Assembly: GCA_019416285.1 (NCBI GenBank)
Contig: DXXM01000001.1
Location: 186,001 to 250,000 of the forward strand
From: Bacteroidales bacterium
GTDB lineage: Bacteria > Bacteroidota > Bacteroidia > Bacteroidales > Muribaculaceae
DNA: 64,000 bases
Direction of reading: 5' to 3'
The notes under the pieces: model-generated
Databases searched by the model: none
What the model was told of the DNA's origin: nothing
The model's input: the letters and a program-made list of their open reading frames with translations, nothing else
In this document: in pieces, positions 27,232-36,106 of the stretch
Numbering within the stretch: the first letter of the stretch is position 1
Layout of the letters: each line of letters starts with the position of its first letter
Position numbers and translations under genes: made by a program

Positions 27232-27873
27232 ATGACAAAACTCCATAACTTTGTCGCAACCCTTTTCGACATGATAGATTATGAGTCGCTTTACAGATGT
27301 TTCCTTCATGGTCAGATGGTCCCTTTTTACAGAATGATGTATCCGGGGATGCTGACCTTTGCCTCCCGTCTGCTCGGTCCTAAACTTACATTTATGGCTG
27401 AGGACTGCGTGCAGGATGCCATTCTGTCAACTTACGAACATCGTGGCGATATCGGGGATGCCATGCACTGGAGATGGTATCTGCTTCAGTGTGTGAGGCG
27501 CCGGGTGTCGAACCTGCTGCGCCACAGCGGGGTGGTGGATGACTACGCATCCTCATTTGTGGGTGATGCGGAGGCGGGTGAGAAAATCGAACATGACCAC
27601 TCTTATTGGCTTATGCGTCAGGAGGCTCTTGACACGCTTTTTGCCGCCATAGAGCGGCTGCCTGAGCAGTATAAGGAGATATTCAGTCTTAATTTTGAAC
27701 AGGGGCTTAAGAATCAGGAGATAGCGCGTCTGCTTGACGTGGCTGAGATTACGGTGAAGAAACGGAAAGCCCGCATGCTTGAATTGCTGCGCTCCTATCT
27801 CGGCCCGGATGCCGATGTGCTGATTATGCTTTATCTGATGACGAAATTTTCCAATCTTTCGGTTGTCAATTAG
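27232..27873 (+). CDS. ECF-type RNA polymerase sigma factor
   Basis: The product (about 213 residues from the ATG at 27232) has sigma region 2 (FYRMMYPGMLTFASRLLG ... AEDCVQDAILSTYEHR) and region 4 (IERLPEQYKEIFSLNFEQGLKNQEIARLLDVAEITVKKRKARMLELL). It is the expected partner of the divergent FecR and would activate the SusC-SusD-TlpA operon. An alternative start is the ATG at 27271 (MIDYESLY), which gives the more usual N-terminus. A TTG at 27223 is also in frame. Confidence 0.92.
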   Translation: MTKLHNFVATLFDMIDYESLYRCFLHGQMVPFYRMMYPGMLTFASRLLGPKLTFMAEDCVQDAILSTYEHRGDIGDAMHWRWYLLQCVRRRVSNLLRHSGVVDDYASSFVGDAEAGEKIEHDHSYWLMRQEALDTLFAAIERLPEQYKEIFSLNFEQGLKNQEIARLLDVAEITVKKRKARMLELLRSYLGPDADVLIMLYLMTKFSNLSVVN

Positions 27874-27915
27874 TCGGATATAGGTTGTATGGACTTTAAT
27901 AGTCAGGAATGATGA

Positions 27916-27962
27916 AACGCCAAAGGCATATCCGGTTTTGGGCTGGATATGCCTTTGGCGTT
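27916..27962. terminator. Bidirectional terminator between sigma gene and S9 peptidase
   Basis: A perfect 18-bp stem (aacgccaaaggcatatcc / ggatatgcctttggcgtt) with an 11-nt loop lies between two convergent genes, followed by T-rich sequence on the plus strand. Confidence 0.85.
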
Positions 27963-27980
27963 TATTGTATTTGGAGGTAA

Positions 27981-30143
27981 TCAGGACTGTTTTTCCTCTG
28001 CCTGGGCCGACCCGGGCTTGAGCCATTTGTCGAACCAGCGGAAGAAGAGGCGCTGCCACATGATTGCATTCTGCGGCTTGAGAATCCAGTGGTTTTCGTC
28101 GGGGAAGATTACCATCTCTGCGGGGATTCCGCGGAGTTTGGCGGCGTTGAAGGCCATCTCGCCCTGCGACGAAAGGATGCGGTAGTCAAACTCGCCATGT
28201 GAAATCATGATAGGTGTATCCCATTTGTCGACAAAGCGGTGGGGCGACAGGGCAAATGTGCGCTGTGCGATGGCATTGTCTTTCTGCCAGAAGGCACCGT
28301 AGTCGGGAGCGGTGGTGACATCGGCGGGAGCGTGCTGTGCGCCGCCTCCCATATCCCAGTTGGCAAACCACATCTCTTCTGTCTCGAGATACTGGGCTTC
28401 CATATTGAAGATGCCGGCATGTGCGAGGAAGGCTGCGAAACGCTTCTCGTGGTTGCCTGCGAGCCAGTAGGTCGAGAAACCGCCGTAGCTTGCGCCTGTA
28501 CAGCCGATGCGGGCCGGGTCGATGTAGGAACGCTGCTTCATGTAGTCGACAGCCGAGAGATAGTCACGCATGTTCTGACCGGGATAGTCGCCGGAAATCT
28601 GAGCGTTCCACTCTGTTCCGAAGCCGGGGAGACCGCGGCGGTTGGGGGCGATGACTATGTAGCCGTTGGAGGCCATGAGCGCGAGGTTCCAGCGGTAGCT
28701 CCAGAACTGGCTGACGGCGTTCTGCGGACCGCCCTGGCAGTAGAGGAGTGCGGGATATGTCTTGGTGGAGTCGAAATCCTGGGGATAGACGGCCCATACA
28801 AGCATCTCCTTGCCGTCGGTGGTCGGAACCATGTTGCGCTCCACGCGGGGCATCTTGAGCGATGCGAGAAGCTCTGTGTTGACGTTGGAAATCTGCTTGA
28901 CCTCACCTGCTTTTGCGATGCAGACCTCGTTGGGGGCGAGCATGGAGTGACGGAGAGTCACGATTGACTCGGAGTCGAGGGGAGCGAGAGCCGCGTAGTC
29001 ACATTCGCCGCCTGCCACAACCTTGACCTCCTTGCTTGCGATGTCGATTGAGAACACGGGGATATCACCGTCCTTAGGCGCGAGGAAGTAGATTGATTTC
29101 CCGTCGGGATTCCACGCGATTGCATCGGCGGTGTAGTCCCAGTCTGCCGTAAGGTCCGTTTTTTCGCCCGAAGTGGTGTCAAGAAGGAAGATGCGGTTCT
29201 TGTCGGCCTCGTAGCCGTCGCGCTCCATCGAGAGCCATGCCACATAGCGTCCGTCGGGGGAGTAAGTGGGGTGGGTATCATAGCCCAGCATGCCTTCTGT
29301 GAGATTGCGGGTTGACTTGTCCTCTATATTATATAGGTAGAGGTCGGAGTTGGTTGATACGGCGTAGTCACGGCCGCTTTTCTTGCGTGAAACATAGATG
29401 AGCGATTTGCTGTCGGGTGACCATGCGAAAGACTCGGCGCCGCCGAAGGGACGCATGGGGGATTCGAAGAGGGGCTCGTCGGCCATGATGTCAGTAGCCT
29501 CGGTGATTTCAGAGCCGTCGAAAGCGGCGATGAAGGGATGAGGTATCTCCTTGATCCACTCGTCCCAGTGCTTGTAGAGCATGTCGTCGATGACACGGCC
29601 GGTTGCTTTGGGCAGATCGGGATAGAGGTCTTTGGCCTCACGGGAGTATTTGACGGTCGATATGAGCACCACATTTTTCTCGTCGGGGGAGAAGAGGAAG
29701 CCTTCGATACCCTTTTCGAGCTTGGTAATCTGCTTGCGGTCGCTGCCGTCGGCTTTCATGACCCATAGCTGCGGTTTACCGTCGGCGTCGGGGTATGTGA
29801 AGGCAATCTGCTCGCCCTTGTTAATCCAGGTGAAGTTGCCCTCCGATTTAGCGGTGCGGGTGATGCGCTGAAGATCGGAGCCGTCGGGGTTCATGACGTA
29901 GAGGTCGTTGTTTGAACGGTTTTCCTCCACGCTCTCGTAGGAGATTCCGAAAAGGACTTTCTGAGTCTCGGGCGACACGCTGACAGCCGAGACGCGTCCG
30001 AGGGCTTCGAGAGCGTCGATGTCAAACACACCTGTCTCGCTCTTGAAGTCGGGTTTGTCGATTATGGTGCCTTCGCTCTCGCCTGAGCCTGCGCAGGATG
30101 CGAGTGTGAGGGCTGTCGCGGCGATAGCCATGATTTTTTTCAT
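27981..30143 (-). CDS. S9-family prolyl oligopeptidase/dipeptidyl peptidase lipoprotein
   Basis: The 720-residue serine peptidase has an N-terminal lipobox (ending in C17), a WD40-like beta-propeller (repeats such as LYVMNPDGSDLQRIT, LWVMKADGSDRKQIT, SPDGRYVAWLSM) up to about residue 430, and a C-terminal alpha/beta hydrolase. The catalytic triad is S552 in TGASYGGF, D653 in GEFDYRIL and H685 in DENHWIL. It resembles dipeptidyl-peptidase 5 and acylaminoacyl-peptidase relatives and probably trims short peptides in the periplasm. The gap to prs upstream is 31 nt, so read-through from prs is possible. Confidence 0.92.
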   Translation of the reverse strand: MKKIMAIAATALTLASCAGSGESEGTIIDKPDFKSETGVFDIDALEALGRVSAVSVSPETQKVLFGISYESVEENRSNNDLYVMNPDGSDLQRITRTAKSEGNFTWINKGEQIAFTYPDADGKPQLWVMKADGSDRKQITKLEKGIEGFLFSPDEKNVVLISTVKYSREAKDLYPDLPKATGRVIDDMLYKHWDEWIKEIPHPFIAAFDGSEITEATDIMADEPLFESPMRPFGGAESFAWSPDSKSLIYVSRKKSGRDYAVSTNSDLYLYNIEDKSTRNLTEGMLGYDTHPTYSPDGRYVAWLSMERDGYEADKNRIFLLDTTSGEKTDLTADWDYTADAIAWNPDGKSIYFLAPKDGDIPVFSIDIASKEVKVVAGGECDYAALAPLDSESIVTLRHSMLAPNEVCIAKAGEVKQISNVNTELLASLKMPRVERNMVPTTDGKEMLVWAVYPQDFDSTKTYPALLYCQGGPQNAVSQFWSYRWNLALMASNGYIVIAPNRRGLPGFGTEWNAQISGDYPGQNMRDYLSAVDYMKQRSYIDPARIGCTGASYGGFSTYWLAGNHEKRFAAFLAHAGIFNMEAQYLETEEMWFANWDMGGGAQHAPADVTTAPDYGAFWQKDNAIAQRTFALSPHRFVDKWDTPIMISHGEFDYRILSSQGEMAFNAAKLRGIPAEMVIFPDENHWILKPQNAIMWQRLFFRWFDKWLKPGSAQAEEKQS

Positions 30144-30174
30144 CTTGTCTTGTATAGGTTTGGTTGGGGGGAGA

Positions 30175-31119
30175 TTACTTGATGAGATACTGCGACGAGA
30201 TTGACTCGTGGGTATGGACGCGACGGATGGTGTCGGCGAAGAGGCGTGCCACGGAAAGGATGGTGGCCTTCTTGCAATTCTTGTTGAACGGTATGGAGTT
30301 GGTGAACATCATCTCGGTCAGGGCGCAGTTGTCGACGCGTTCCGATGCGGGATCCGACATGATTGCGTGGGAGCAGAGAGCGCGGACAGAGCGGGCGCCG
30401 TTGGCCATCATAAGGTCGGCGGCCTTGGTGATGGTGCCTGCGGTGTCGACCATATCGTCGATGAGGATCACGTCCTTGTCCTTGACGTCGCCGATTACTG
30501 TCATCTGAGCCACGACATTGGCTTTGGCGCGCTGCTTGTGGCAGAGGACGAGGGGTACGTTGAGATATTTCGCGTAGCTGTTGGCACGCTTGGCTCCGCC
30601 GACGTCGGGCGAGGCGATGACCAGGTTCTCAAGTTTGAGCGACTGGATATAGGGGATGAAGACCGACGATGCGTAGAGGTGGTCGACGGGGATGTCGAAG
30701 AAACCCTGAATCTGGTCGGCATGGAGGTCCATGGTGATGACACGGTCTACTCCCGCGGTTGTGAGAAGGTCGGCGACGAGTTTTGCGGCAATCGACACAC
30801 GGGGCTTGTCCTTGCGGTCCTGACGGGCCCAGCCGAAGTAGGGCATCACGGCGATGATTGAGGCGGCGGATGCACGTTTGGCCGCGTCAATCATGAGCAG
30901 AAGCTCCATGAGATTGTCGGTGTTGGGGAAGGTGGACTGGACGAGATAGACCTCGCAGCCGCGGATCGACTCTTCAAACGACACCTCAAATTCGCCGTCG
31001 GCGAAATACTGGATGTTCATCTTGCCGAGTTCGCAGCCTAAATCGCGGCAGATTTCCTCAGCCATGTAGTGAGACTTTGTCCCTGAGAAAACTTTGATTG
31101 GGGGAAGGGAATCAATCAT
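30175..31119 (-). CDS. prs: Ribose-phosphate pyrophosphokinase
   Basis: Prs makes PRPP from ribose 5-phosphate and ATP for purine, pyrimidine, histidine and tryptophan synthesis. The 314 residues show MPYFGWARQDRK, TMDLHADQIQGFF and the PRPP-binding loop ILIDDMVDTAGT, all as in class I bacterial Prs. The start MIDSLPPIKVFSG fits the family. The -7 box at 31149-31156 lies 30 nt upstream, right beside the terminator of the previous gene. Confidence 0.96.
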   Translation of the reverse strand: MIDSLPPIKVFSGTKSHYMAEEICRDLGCELGKMNIQYFADGEFEVSFEESIRGCEVYLVQSTFPNTDNLMELLLMIDAAKRASAASIIAVMPYFGWARQDRKDKPRVSIAAKLVADLLTTAGVDRVITMDLHADQIQGFFDIPVDHLYASSVFIPYIQSLKLENLVIASPDVGGAKRANSYAKYLNVPLVLCHKQRAKANVVAQMTVIGDVKDKDVILIDDMVDTAGTITKAADLMMANGARSVRALCSHAIMSDPASERVDNCALTEMMFTNSIPFNKNCKKATILSVARLFADTIRRVHTHESISSQYLIK

Positions 31120-31148
31120 GGTTTATTTGATAATGATGAGTTTGGGTA

Positions 31149-31156
31149 CAAAATTA
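31149..31156 (-). promoter_or_regulatory. -7 box of the prs promoter
   Basis: The minus strand reads TAATTTTG, exact consensus. It begins one nucleotide after the U tract of the upstream terminator, so the terminator hairpin occupies the -33 region. Confidence 0.6.
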
Positions 31157-31157
31157 C

Positions 31158-31199
31158 AAAAATTCCCTCGGCTATTATGTTAAAAGCGAGGGAATTTTT
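31158..31199 (-). terminator. Terminator after the AspT/YidE-type transporter
   Basis: Arms aaaaattccctcg (31158-31170) and cgagggaattttt (31187-31199) make a perfect 13-bp stem with a 16-nt loop, and the stem itself ends in a T run on the minus strand. Confidence 0.8.
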
Positions 31200-31213
31200 A
31201 TGTGGGGTTGATT

Positions 31214-32863
31214 TTAGAAGAAGCAGAGGATAAGGGCCTGCGCCGCGACTACTCGGAGGAACATGGTGAGCGGGTAGACTGTCGAGTATGCGACAGCGGG
31301 GGCGTCGGAACCGGTCGAGTTGCTTGCGTAGGCAAGGGCTGGGGGATCGGTGCAGCCGCCCGACACAAGACCCATGATGGTCAGGAAGTTGATTTTGTAG
31401 ACTCCGCGGGCTATGAGGCCTACAACGAGAAGAGGAATGAAGGTAATCATAAAGCCCCAGATGACCCACCACATACCGGTGGCGTTGAATACTGTGTCGG
31501 CGAATCCGCGTCCGGACGAGATGCCTACGGAAGCGAGGAACAGACAGATGCCGAGTTCGCGCATGAGCAGCGAGGCCGACGATGAGGTGTAGGTCACGAG
31601 CTTGAATTTGTAACCGAAGCGGCTGAGGAGGATTGCTACTACGAGCGGGCCGCCTGCGAGTCCGAGTTTCATGCCGAAACCGACGTTGATCGAGCCGACG
31701 ATGATACCGAAAAGTATGCCGACAAAGATTGTGATGAGGTTCGGCTGGTTGAGGCGCTTCATAGAGTTGCCGAGACGCACCGAAAGACGCTCGATGTCGT
31801 TGAGGTCGCCCACAACCACGAGGCGGTCACCGAGTTGCAGACGCAGACCGGGAGAAGCGAGGAGGTCGACGCCGGCACGGTTGACGCGGGTGCAGTTGAG
31901 GGAGTAGGCGGTGTGAAGGCGAAGGTCGCCGAGGGGCACACCGTTGTATTTGCTCTGAGTGACGAGGATGCGGCGCGAATAGACCTGGCTCTGAACCTCT
32001 TCCCAGTCCATCTCAATCTCGTGGCCGATTACGCCCTTGAACTTCATCTCGTCGTTGGGACCGAGCACCACAAAAATCTTGTCGCCTACATGAAGTTCGG
32101 TCTTTGAGGTGGGGATGACCACCTTGCCGTCGGCACCCATGAGTCGCGACACCACGAAGTCGCAGTGGAGAATCTGGTGGAGCTCAAAGAGAGTCTTGCC
32201 GTCGATGAGCTTGTTTGTCACCTCGAAAGAGAGGATGAGTGGCTTAAGCTGCGAGGCCTCGATTTCGTTTTCGATAGCCTTGATTTCGTCCTCGGTGCGG
32301 ATTTTGTAGATTGCCTTCACGATAAGCATCGAGAGGATGATACCAATTACACCGAGGGGATAGGCGGCGGCATAGCCCATGGCCATGATGTTGATGGCCT
32401 CGGTGGTGCCTGCAGTCTGCTGCGCGGCGGCAAGACCGGGGGTGTTGGTGACAGCTCCCGACATGACACCTACAAGGGCGGAAATAGGAGTGTTGCCGTC
32501 GATGAAGAAGATGGCAAGCGTGATGGCCACGTTGAGCAGGATGATGAGGACTGCGAGTCCATTGAGCAGAACACCCCCTTTTTTGAAGGAGGAGAAGAAA
32601 CCGGGGCCTACCTGGATACCGATGGCGAAGATAAAGAGTATCAGGCCGAATTCACGGACGAATTTCAGGACTTCGGGGTTGACTATATAACCGAAGTGGC
32701 CCATGATGATTCCGACGAAAAGCACGAAGGTGACACCCAGCGAGATGCCTCCGACCTTCAGCTTCCCGAGGAAGATGCCCGCGGCGATGACGAAGGAGTA
32801 GAGCACGAGGGTGCTCGCCAGCTCCGTATGGCCCGGACCGATGAGGTCAATTAACCATTCCAT
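31214..32863 (-). CDS. AspT/YidE-type (AAE family) membrane exchanger
   Basis: The 549-residue inner-membrane protein has two blocks of about five membrane segments around two cytoplasmic TrkA-C (RCK_C) domains at about 205-375 (TLFELHQILHCDFVVSRLM ... GDKIFVVLGPNDEM and GVDLLASPGLRLQLGDRLVVVGD). The motif GAVTNTPGLAAAQQ in the first half, repeated in kind as GLVSGGCTDPPALAYA in the second, is that of the aspartate:alanine exchanger family. The substrate is unknown; no decarboxylase gene is adjacent, so the classic aspartate-alanine cycle is not supported. It is transcribed alone. Confidence 0.88.
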   Translation of the reverse strand: MEWLIDLIGPGHTELASTLVLYSFVIAAGIFLGKLKVGGISLGVTFVLFVGIIMGHFGYIVNPEVLKFVREFGLILFIFAIGIQVGPGFFSSFKKGGVLLNGLAVLIILLNVAITLAIFFIDGNTPISALVGVMSGAVTNTPGLAAAQQTAGTTEAINIMAMGYAAAYPLGVIGIILSMLIVKAIYKIRTEDEIKAIENEIEASQLKPLILSFEVTNKLIDGKTLFELHQILHCDFVVSRLMGADGKVVIPTSKTELHVGDKIFVVLGPNDEMKFKGVIGHEIEMDWEEVQSQVYSRRILVTQSKYNGVPLGDLRLHTAYSLNCTRVNRAGVDLLASPGLRLQLGDRLVVVGDLNDIERLSVRLGNSMKRLNQPNLITIFVGILFGIIVGSINVGFGMKLGLAGGPLVVAILLSRFGYKFKLVTYTSSSASLLMRELGICLFLASVGISSGRGFADTVFNATGMWWVIWGFMITFIPLLVVGLIARGVYKINFLTIMGLVSGGCTDPPALAYASNSTGSDAPAVAYSTVYPLTMFLRVVAAQALILCFF

Positions 32864-32942
32864 TGTTTGTGAAAAATACTGATATATGTATGAATTAACA
32901 ATCTTTTTCGTCCTTATGGGAGAGGCTCCGATTTTGAGACTG

Positions 32943-32950
32943 CAAAGGTA
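32943..32950 (-). promoter_or_regulatory. -7 box upstream of the AspT/YidE-type gene
   Basis: The minus strand reads TACCTTTG, exact consensus. The leader would be about 70 nt. Confidence 0.5.
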
Positions 32951-33011
32951 GGAATTTTTTCGCGTTTTTTAACGATATGACAATGGCTTTTTTCGCCGTT
33001 TCGGGCCTTTG

Positions 33012-34406
33012 TCAGCATTTTTCGGCGGCAAATTCGCGCTCTTTGCGGCGGAGGGTCGAGAGGAAGACGGTGCGCAGGAGGATGGAGGCCACGATGAGGG
33101 CGCCGGAGAAGCTGTAGTAGACACCGAGATTCTGCATCTCAAACCCTTTGGCGAGTAAGAGCAGAAGCGGGACACCGACAATGAGGTAGCTCACGGACGA
33201 AATCCAAAGCAGGGGGCTTACGTGTGATGTGCCGCGGAGAGCGTTGGCATAGGTAAGCTGCACGGCGTCGCCGTACTGGTAGAGAATCAGAGGCGGAATG
33301 AGTGTGAGTGCTGTCGCCACTACCGCCGTGTCGGGAGTAAAGACATTGATGAGCGTGCGTCCGAACAGAAGAAAGACGGCAGAGGCTGCTGTGGCCAGCA
33401 GAAGGTTGAGATGAAGGCCTGCCGATGTGATGCGCCGCATCCCCTTGACGTCGCGCAGGCCGTTGAGGTTGGCCACGCGGATTGAGGTGGCCACTCCGAA
33501 GCTCATGTAGGTCATGAAGCCGAGCTGGGCAATTGTGTTGACGACCTGATATGACGCAAGCTGGATTTTGCCGAACCAGCCGCTCACTATGGCGCCGAAG
33601 CTCCAGAGGAAACACTCGATGCCGCTCTGAATCATGACGGGATAGGATGTGATCCACACGCGGCGGCGGATTGCCGCCGTCTCTCCCGAGGCTTCGCGGA
33701 GGCCGCGGAGATAGGGGCGGTAGCGGCGCGAGAGGATAATGAAGAGTATGATTCCGGTCATGGCGAGATAGCGTGCAGTCAAGGTGCTGATGCCGGCACC
33801 GGTGAGACCGAGTTCCGGGCAGCCGAAATGACCGTAGATGAGCGCGTAGTTTCCCATGATGTTGAGCGCGTTGGCTCCGAGAATCATCCACATGGGTGTG
33901 GCGGTGTCAGTGGTGCCGTTTGCCGTCTGCTGGCAGCAGTTGAACACAGCCATCGGCAGAAGCGTAGCCAGGACTATCAGATAGTAGCTGCGGATGAGCG
34001 GCAGGAGCTCGGCCGGCTGCCCGAAGCGGTCAAGGAAGAAGTAGAGCGTGCCCATTATGGCCGTGAAACCGAGTGACACGAGGATGTTTATCTGCAAGCC
34101 GCCGCGGAGTGTGACACCCACCTCCCGATGCTCGCCGCGGCTGTAGAGCGCGCCGACAATAGGGGTGATGCCGGAGGCAAAGCCTATCTGCATCACTGTC
34201 GCTATGACGAAAAGAGAGTTGACGAAAGCCGCGGCCGCAAGTTCGTCAGTGCCGTAGGCTCCCACCATCATGGTGTCGGCGAAATTTACTACTATGATAC
34301 CTATTTGTGTGACGAGTACGGGGAGGCCCAGACGCCACAGATTGGCATATTCGGTCTTGTAGGCTTTCCAGAATCCGGCTTTGCGTGTGATTGTCGATGC
34401 TTTCAT
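33012..34406 (-). CDS. MATE-family efflux transporter
   Basis: The 464-residue protein has twelve hydrophobic segments and the MATE pattern: LGLPVLVTQIGIIVVNFADTMMVGAYG at the start and, in the second half, GIECFLWSFGAIVSGWFGKIQLASYQVVNTIAQLGFM. Such proteins export cationic drugs or metabolites with Na+ or H+. I placed the start at MKASTITR (34406), because the longer frame from 34511 runs over the -7 box at 34461-34468. Confidence 0.92.
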   Translation of the reverse strand: MKASTITRKAGFWKAYKTEYANLWRLGLPVLVTQIGIIVVNFADTMMVGAYGTDELAAAAFVNSLFVIATVMQIGFASGITPIVGALYSRGEHREVGVTLRGGLQINILVSLGFTAIMGTLYFFLDRFGQPAELLPLIRSYYLIVLATLLPMAVFNCCQQTANGTTDTATPMWMILGANALNIMGNYALIYGHFGCPELGLTGAGISTLTARYLAMTGIILFIILSRRYRPYLRGLREASGETAAIRRRVWITSYPVMIQSGIECFLWSFGAIVSGWFGKIQLASYQVVNTIAQLGFMTYMSFGVATSIRVANLNGLRDVKGMRRITSAGLHLNLLLATAASAVFLLFGRTLINVFTPDTAVVATALTLIPPLILYQYGDAVQLTYANALRGTSHVSPLLWISSVSYLIVGVPLLLLLAKGFEMQNLGVYYSFSGALIVASILLRTVFLSTLRRKEREFAAEKC

Positions 34407-34460
34407 GAGTTGCGGGTGCGGTGGAGTGTGGTTTTGAAATACCCGTAGTTTACGGAAGTG

Positions 34461-34468
34461 CAAAGTTA
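34461..34468 (-). promoter_or_regulatory. -7 box of the MATE gene
   Basis: The minus strand reads TAACTTTG, with a TTG about 22 nt upstream. The expected start of transcription near 34454 excludes the longer protein start. Confidence 0.6.
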
Positions 34469-34552
34469 CTGATTTTTCGCCGTATTGTAGCAATAGTTTG
34501 CATAATCGCATCTTTTCGCGCGAGGGAAGCAGATAAATTTGTGATAAAAATT

Positions 34553-34587
34553 ATCCCGTCCGCCGGAGCGTGGCCGGCGGACGGGAT
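34553..34587 (-). terminator. Terminator after trigger factor
   Basis: A perfect GC-rich 14-bp stem (atcccgtccgccgg / ccggcggacgggat, 7-nt loop), followed on the minus strand by aatttttatc. Confidence 0.88.
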
Positions 34588-34637
34588 GAAATCGGGGAAT
34601 AGAAAGTATGCTGTCAGTCCTGACAGACGTGTGTGAA

Positions 34638-35978
34638 TCAGGCTTCCTGTGCGATGGTCTTGAATTCGTCGAGACTTACAGTCTTTTTGTCGAGAGTGAC
34701 AGCCTCTTCGATAGCCTCGTAGAGCTTGGAAGTGAGCACCTGCTGGGTGAGCTGGTTGCGGATTTCAGGCTTCTCGAGCTGCTCCTTGGCGTAGCGGGTG
34801 ATGATTTCCTCGTCGATACCTGCCATGCCGTACTGTGCGAACTGACGGGCAGTGAGGAATTTGGCAGTCTGGAGCACTTCGTCGGGTTCAACCTTGATGT
34901 CGAGTGACTTGAGGAGGTTGTTTTCGATGATTTCGTGCTTGATGCCTGCTTCCTGAGCGGTGTATGCCTCGTCTGGGTTCTCGGCGTCAGCGAAGAAGAG
35001 TTTCTTGATGGTTGCTGCGGGGAGGGTCATGTCGCCGTATTTCTCCATCATCGACTTGTCGAAGCTGTTGCGGAAGAGGATGTGGCTGTTCTGGGCAAGT
35101 TCGCTCGCAATCATTTCCTTGATGGCTGCACGATACTCTTCCTCGTTGTGTACCTTGTCCTCGCCGAATACCATCTTGTAGTATTCCTCGCCGAGTTCAG
35201 CGGGCACGCTGACGATGATTTCAGAGATTGTCATCTCGAAGTCGCTCTTGATGTCGCCGGCGATGGCTTTGTCAACGTGGAGCATCGAGGCAAGTTCGCC
35301 TGCGTCGCCTGCAGTGGCCTTCCAGGGGTTGAACACCACCTTGTCGCCCGGTTTCTTGCCTGCGAACTTGGCGGTCTCTTCCTTGTCCTTGAAGTAGAGG
35401 GGGAACACGATGCCGTCGGTAACCTGGATTGCGCCTTCGTTCTGGCTTACCTGACCGTTCTCGTCAAGCTGCATGAGTGTGCCCTTGACAATGCCGTCCT
35501 CGGTCATTTCCTGACCGGGCTCCTGCTTGCCGAAGCGCTTGCGGAGGTTCTTGTCCTGCTCTGCGATCATCTCGTCGGTGACTTCGATTTCGTAGAAGGG
35601 ATAGTGGTCCTCTTTCGAGAGCTTGATGTCGAGCTCGGGCACGAGTGCGAGGTCGTAGCTGAACTCCTGGTCCCCTTCCTCGAAGGCTTCCTTGACTTCC
35701 ACGGGTACGGGATGACCCATCACGGGAAGTTTGTTTTCAGTGATATAGTCGACGACTGCGCGATAGACGGTGTCGTTGATAACGTCGCTGGTCATCTGCT
35801 TGCCGAAGCGACGCTTGAGTTCGCCGAAGGGAACGTGGCCCTTGCGGAAGCCGGGAATCACGTGGGTGCGGCCGAGCTCTTTGAGCTTTTTGGTCACATC
35901 GTCCTTGTAGTCGTTTTCTTCAATCGCCACTGTCAGACGGATGTCGACGGGTGAGATCTCTTCCTTGGTAATTTTCAT
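34638..35978 (-). CDS. tig: Trigger factor (ribosome-associated chaperone)
   Basis: Trigger factor binds nascent chains at the ribosome exit. The 446-residue protein begins MKITKEEISP and has the ribosome-binding signature HVIPGFRKGHVP in the first domain. The middle PPIase-like region (about 160-250) is degenerate compared with E. coli, and the C-terminal helical arms are complete (NLLKSLDIKVEPDEVLQTAKFL ... LTQQVLTSKLYEAIEEAV). The longer frame from 36068 overlaps the promoter and is not used. A -7 box lies at 36073-36080 and a strong terminator follows. Confidence 0.93.
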   Translation of the reverse strand: MKITKEEISPVDIRLTVAIEENDYKDDVTKKLKELGRTHVIPGFRKGHVPFGELKRRFGKQMTSDVINDTVYRAVVDYITENKLPVMGHPVPVEVKEAFEEGDQEFSYDLALVPELDIKLSKEDHYPFYEIEVTDEMIAEQDKNLRKRFGKQEPGQEMTEDGIVKGTLMQLDENGQVSQNEGAIQVTDGIVFPLYFKDKEETAKFAGKKPGDKVVFNPWKATAGDAGELASMLHVDKAIAGDIKSDFEMTISEIIVSVPAELGEEYYKMVFGEDKVHNEEEYRAAIKEMIASELAQNSHILFRNSFDKSMMEKYGDMTLPAATIKKLFFADAENPDEAYTAQEAGIKHEIIENNLLKSLDIKVEPDEVLQTAKFLTARQFAQYGMAGIDEEIITRYAKEQLEKPEIRNQLTQQVLTSKLYEAIEEAVTLDKKTVSLDEFKTIAQEA

Positions 35979-36072
35979 TTTCCTGAGGTAATGATATGTT
36001 TCGTTAATGTTTTTTTGACACGTTTCGGGGAGACCTTGCCCCGCTCGGAGGCGGCTTCGCCCAATCAAGGTG

Positions 36073-36080
36073 CAAAATTA
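36073..36080 (-). promoter_or_regulatory. -7 box of the tig promoter
   Basis: The minus strand reads TAATTTTG, exact consensus. The leader to the ATG at 35978 is about 90 nt. Confidence 0.6.
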
Positions 36081-36106
36081 ACAAAAAATTCCCGAATCAC
36101 AAAACT

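Noticed and set aside
34935..35954. A 339-codon open frame opposite trigger factor
   Set aside because: Antisense shadow of tig with a low-complexity, Leu/Val/Glu-rich translation and no signal of its own.
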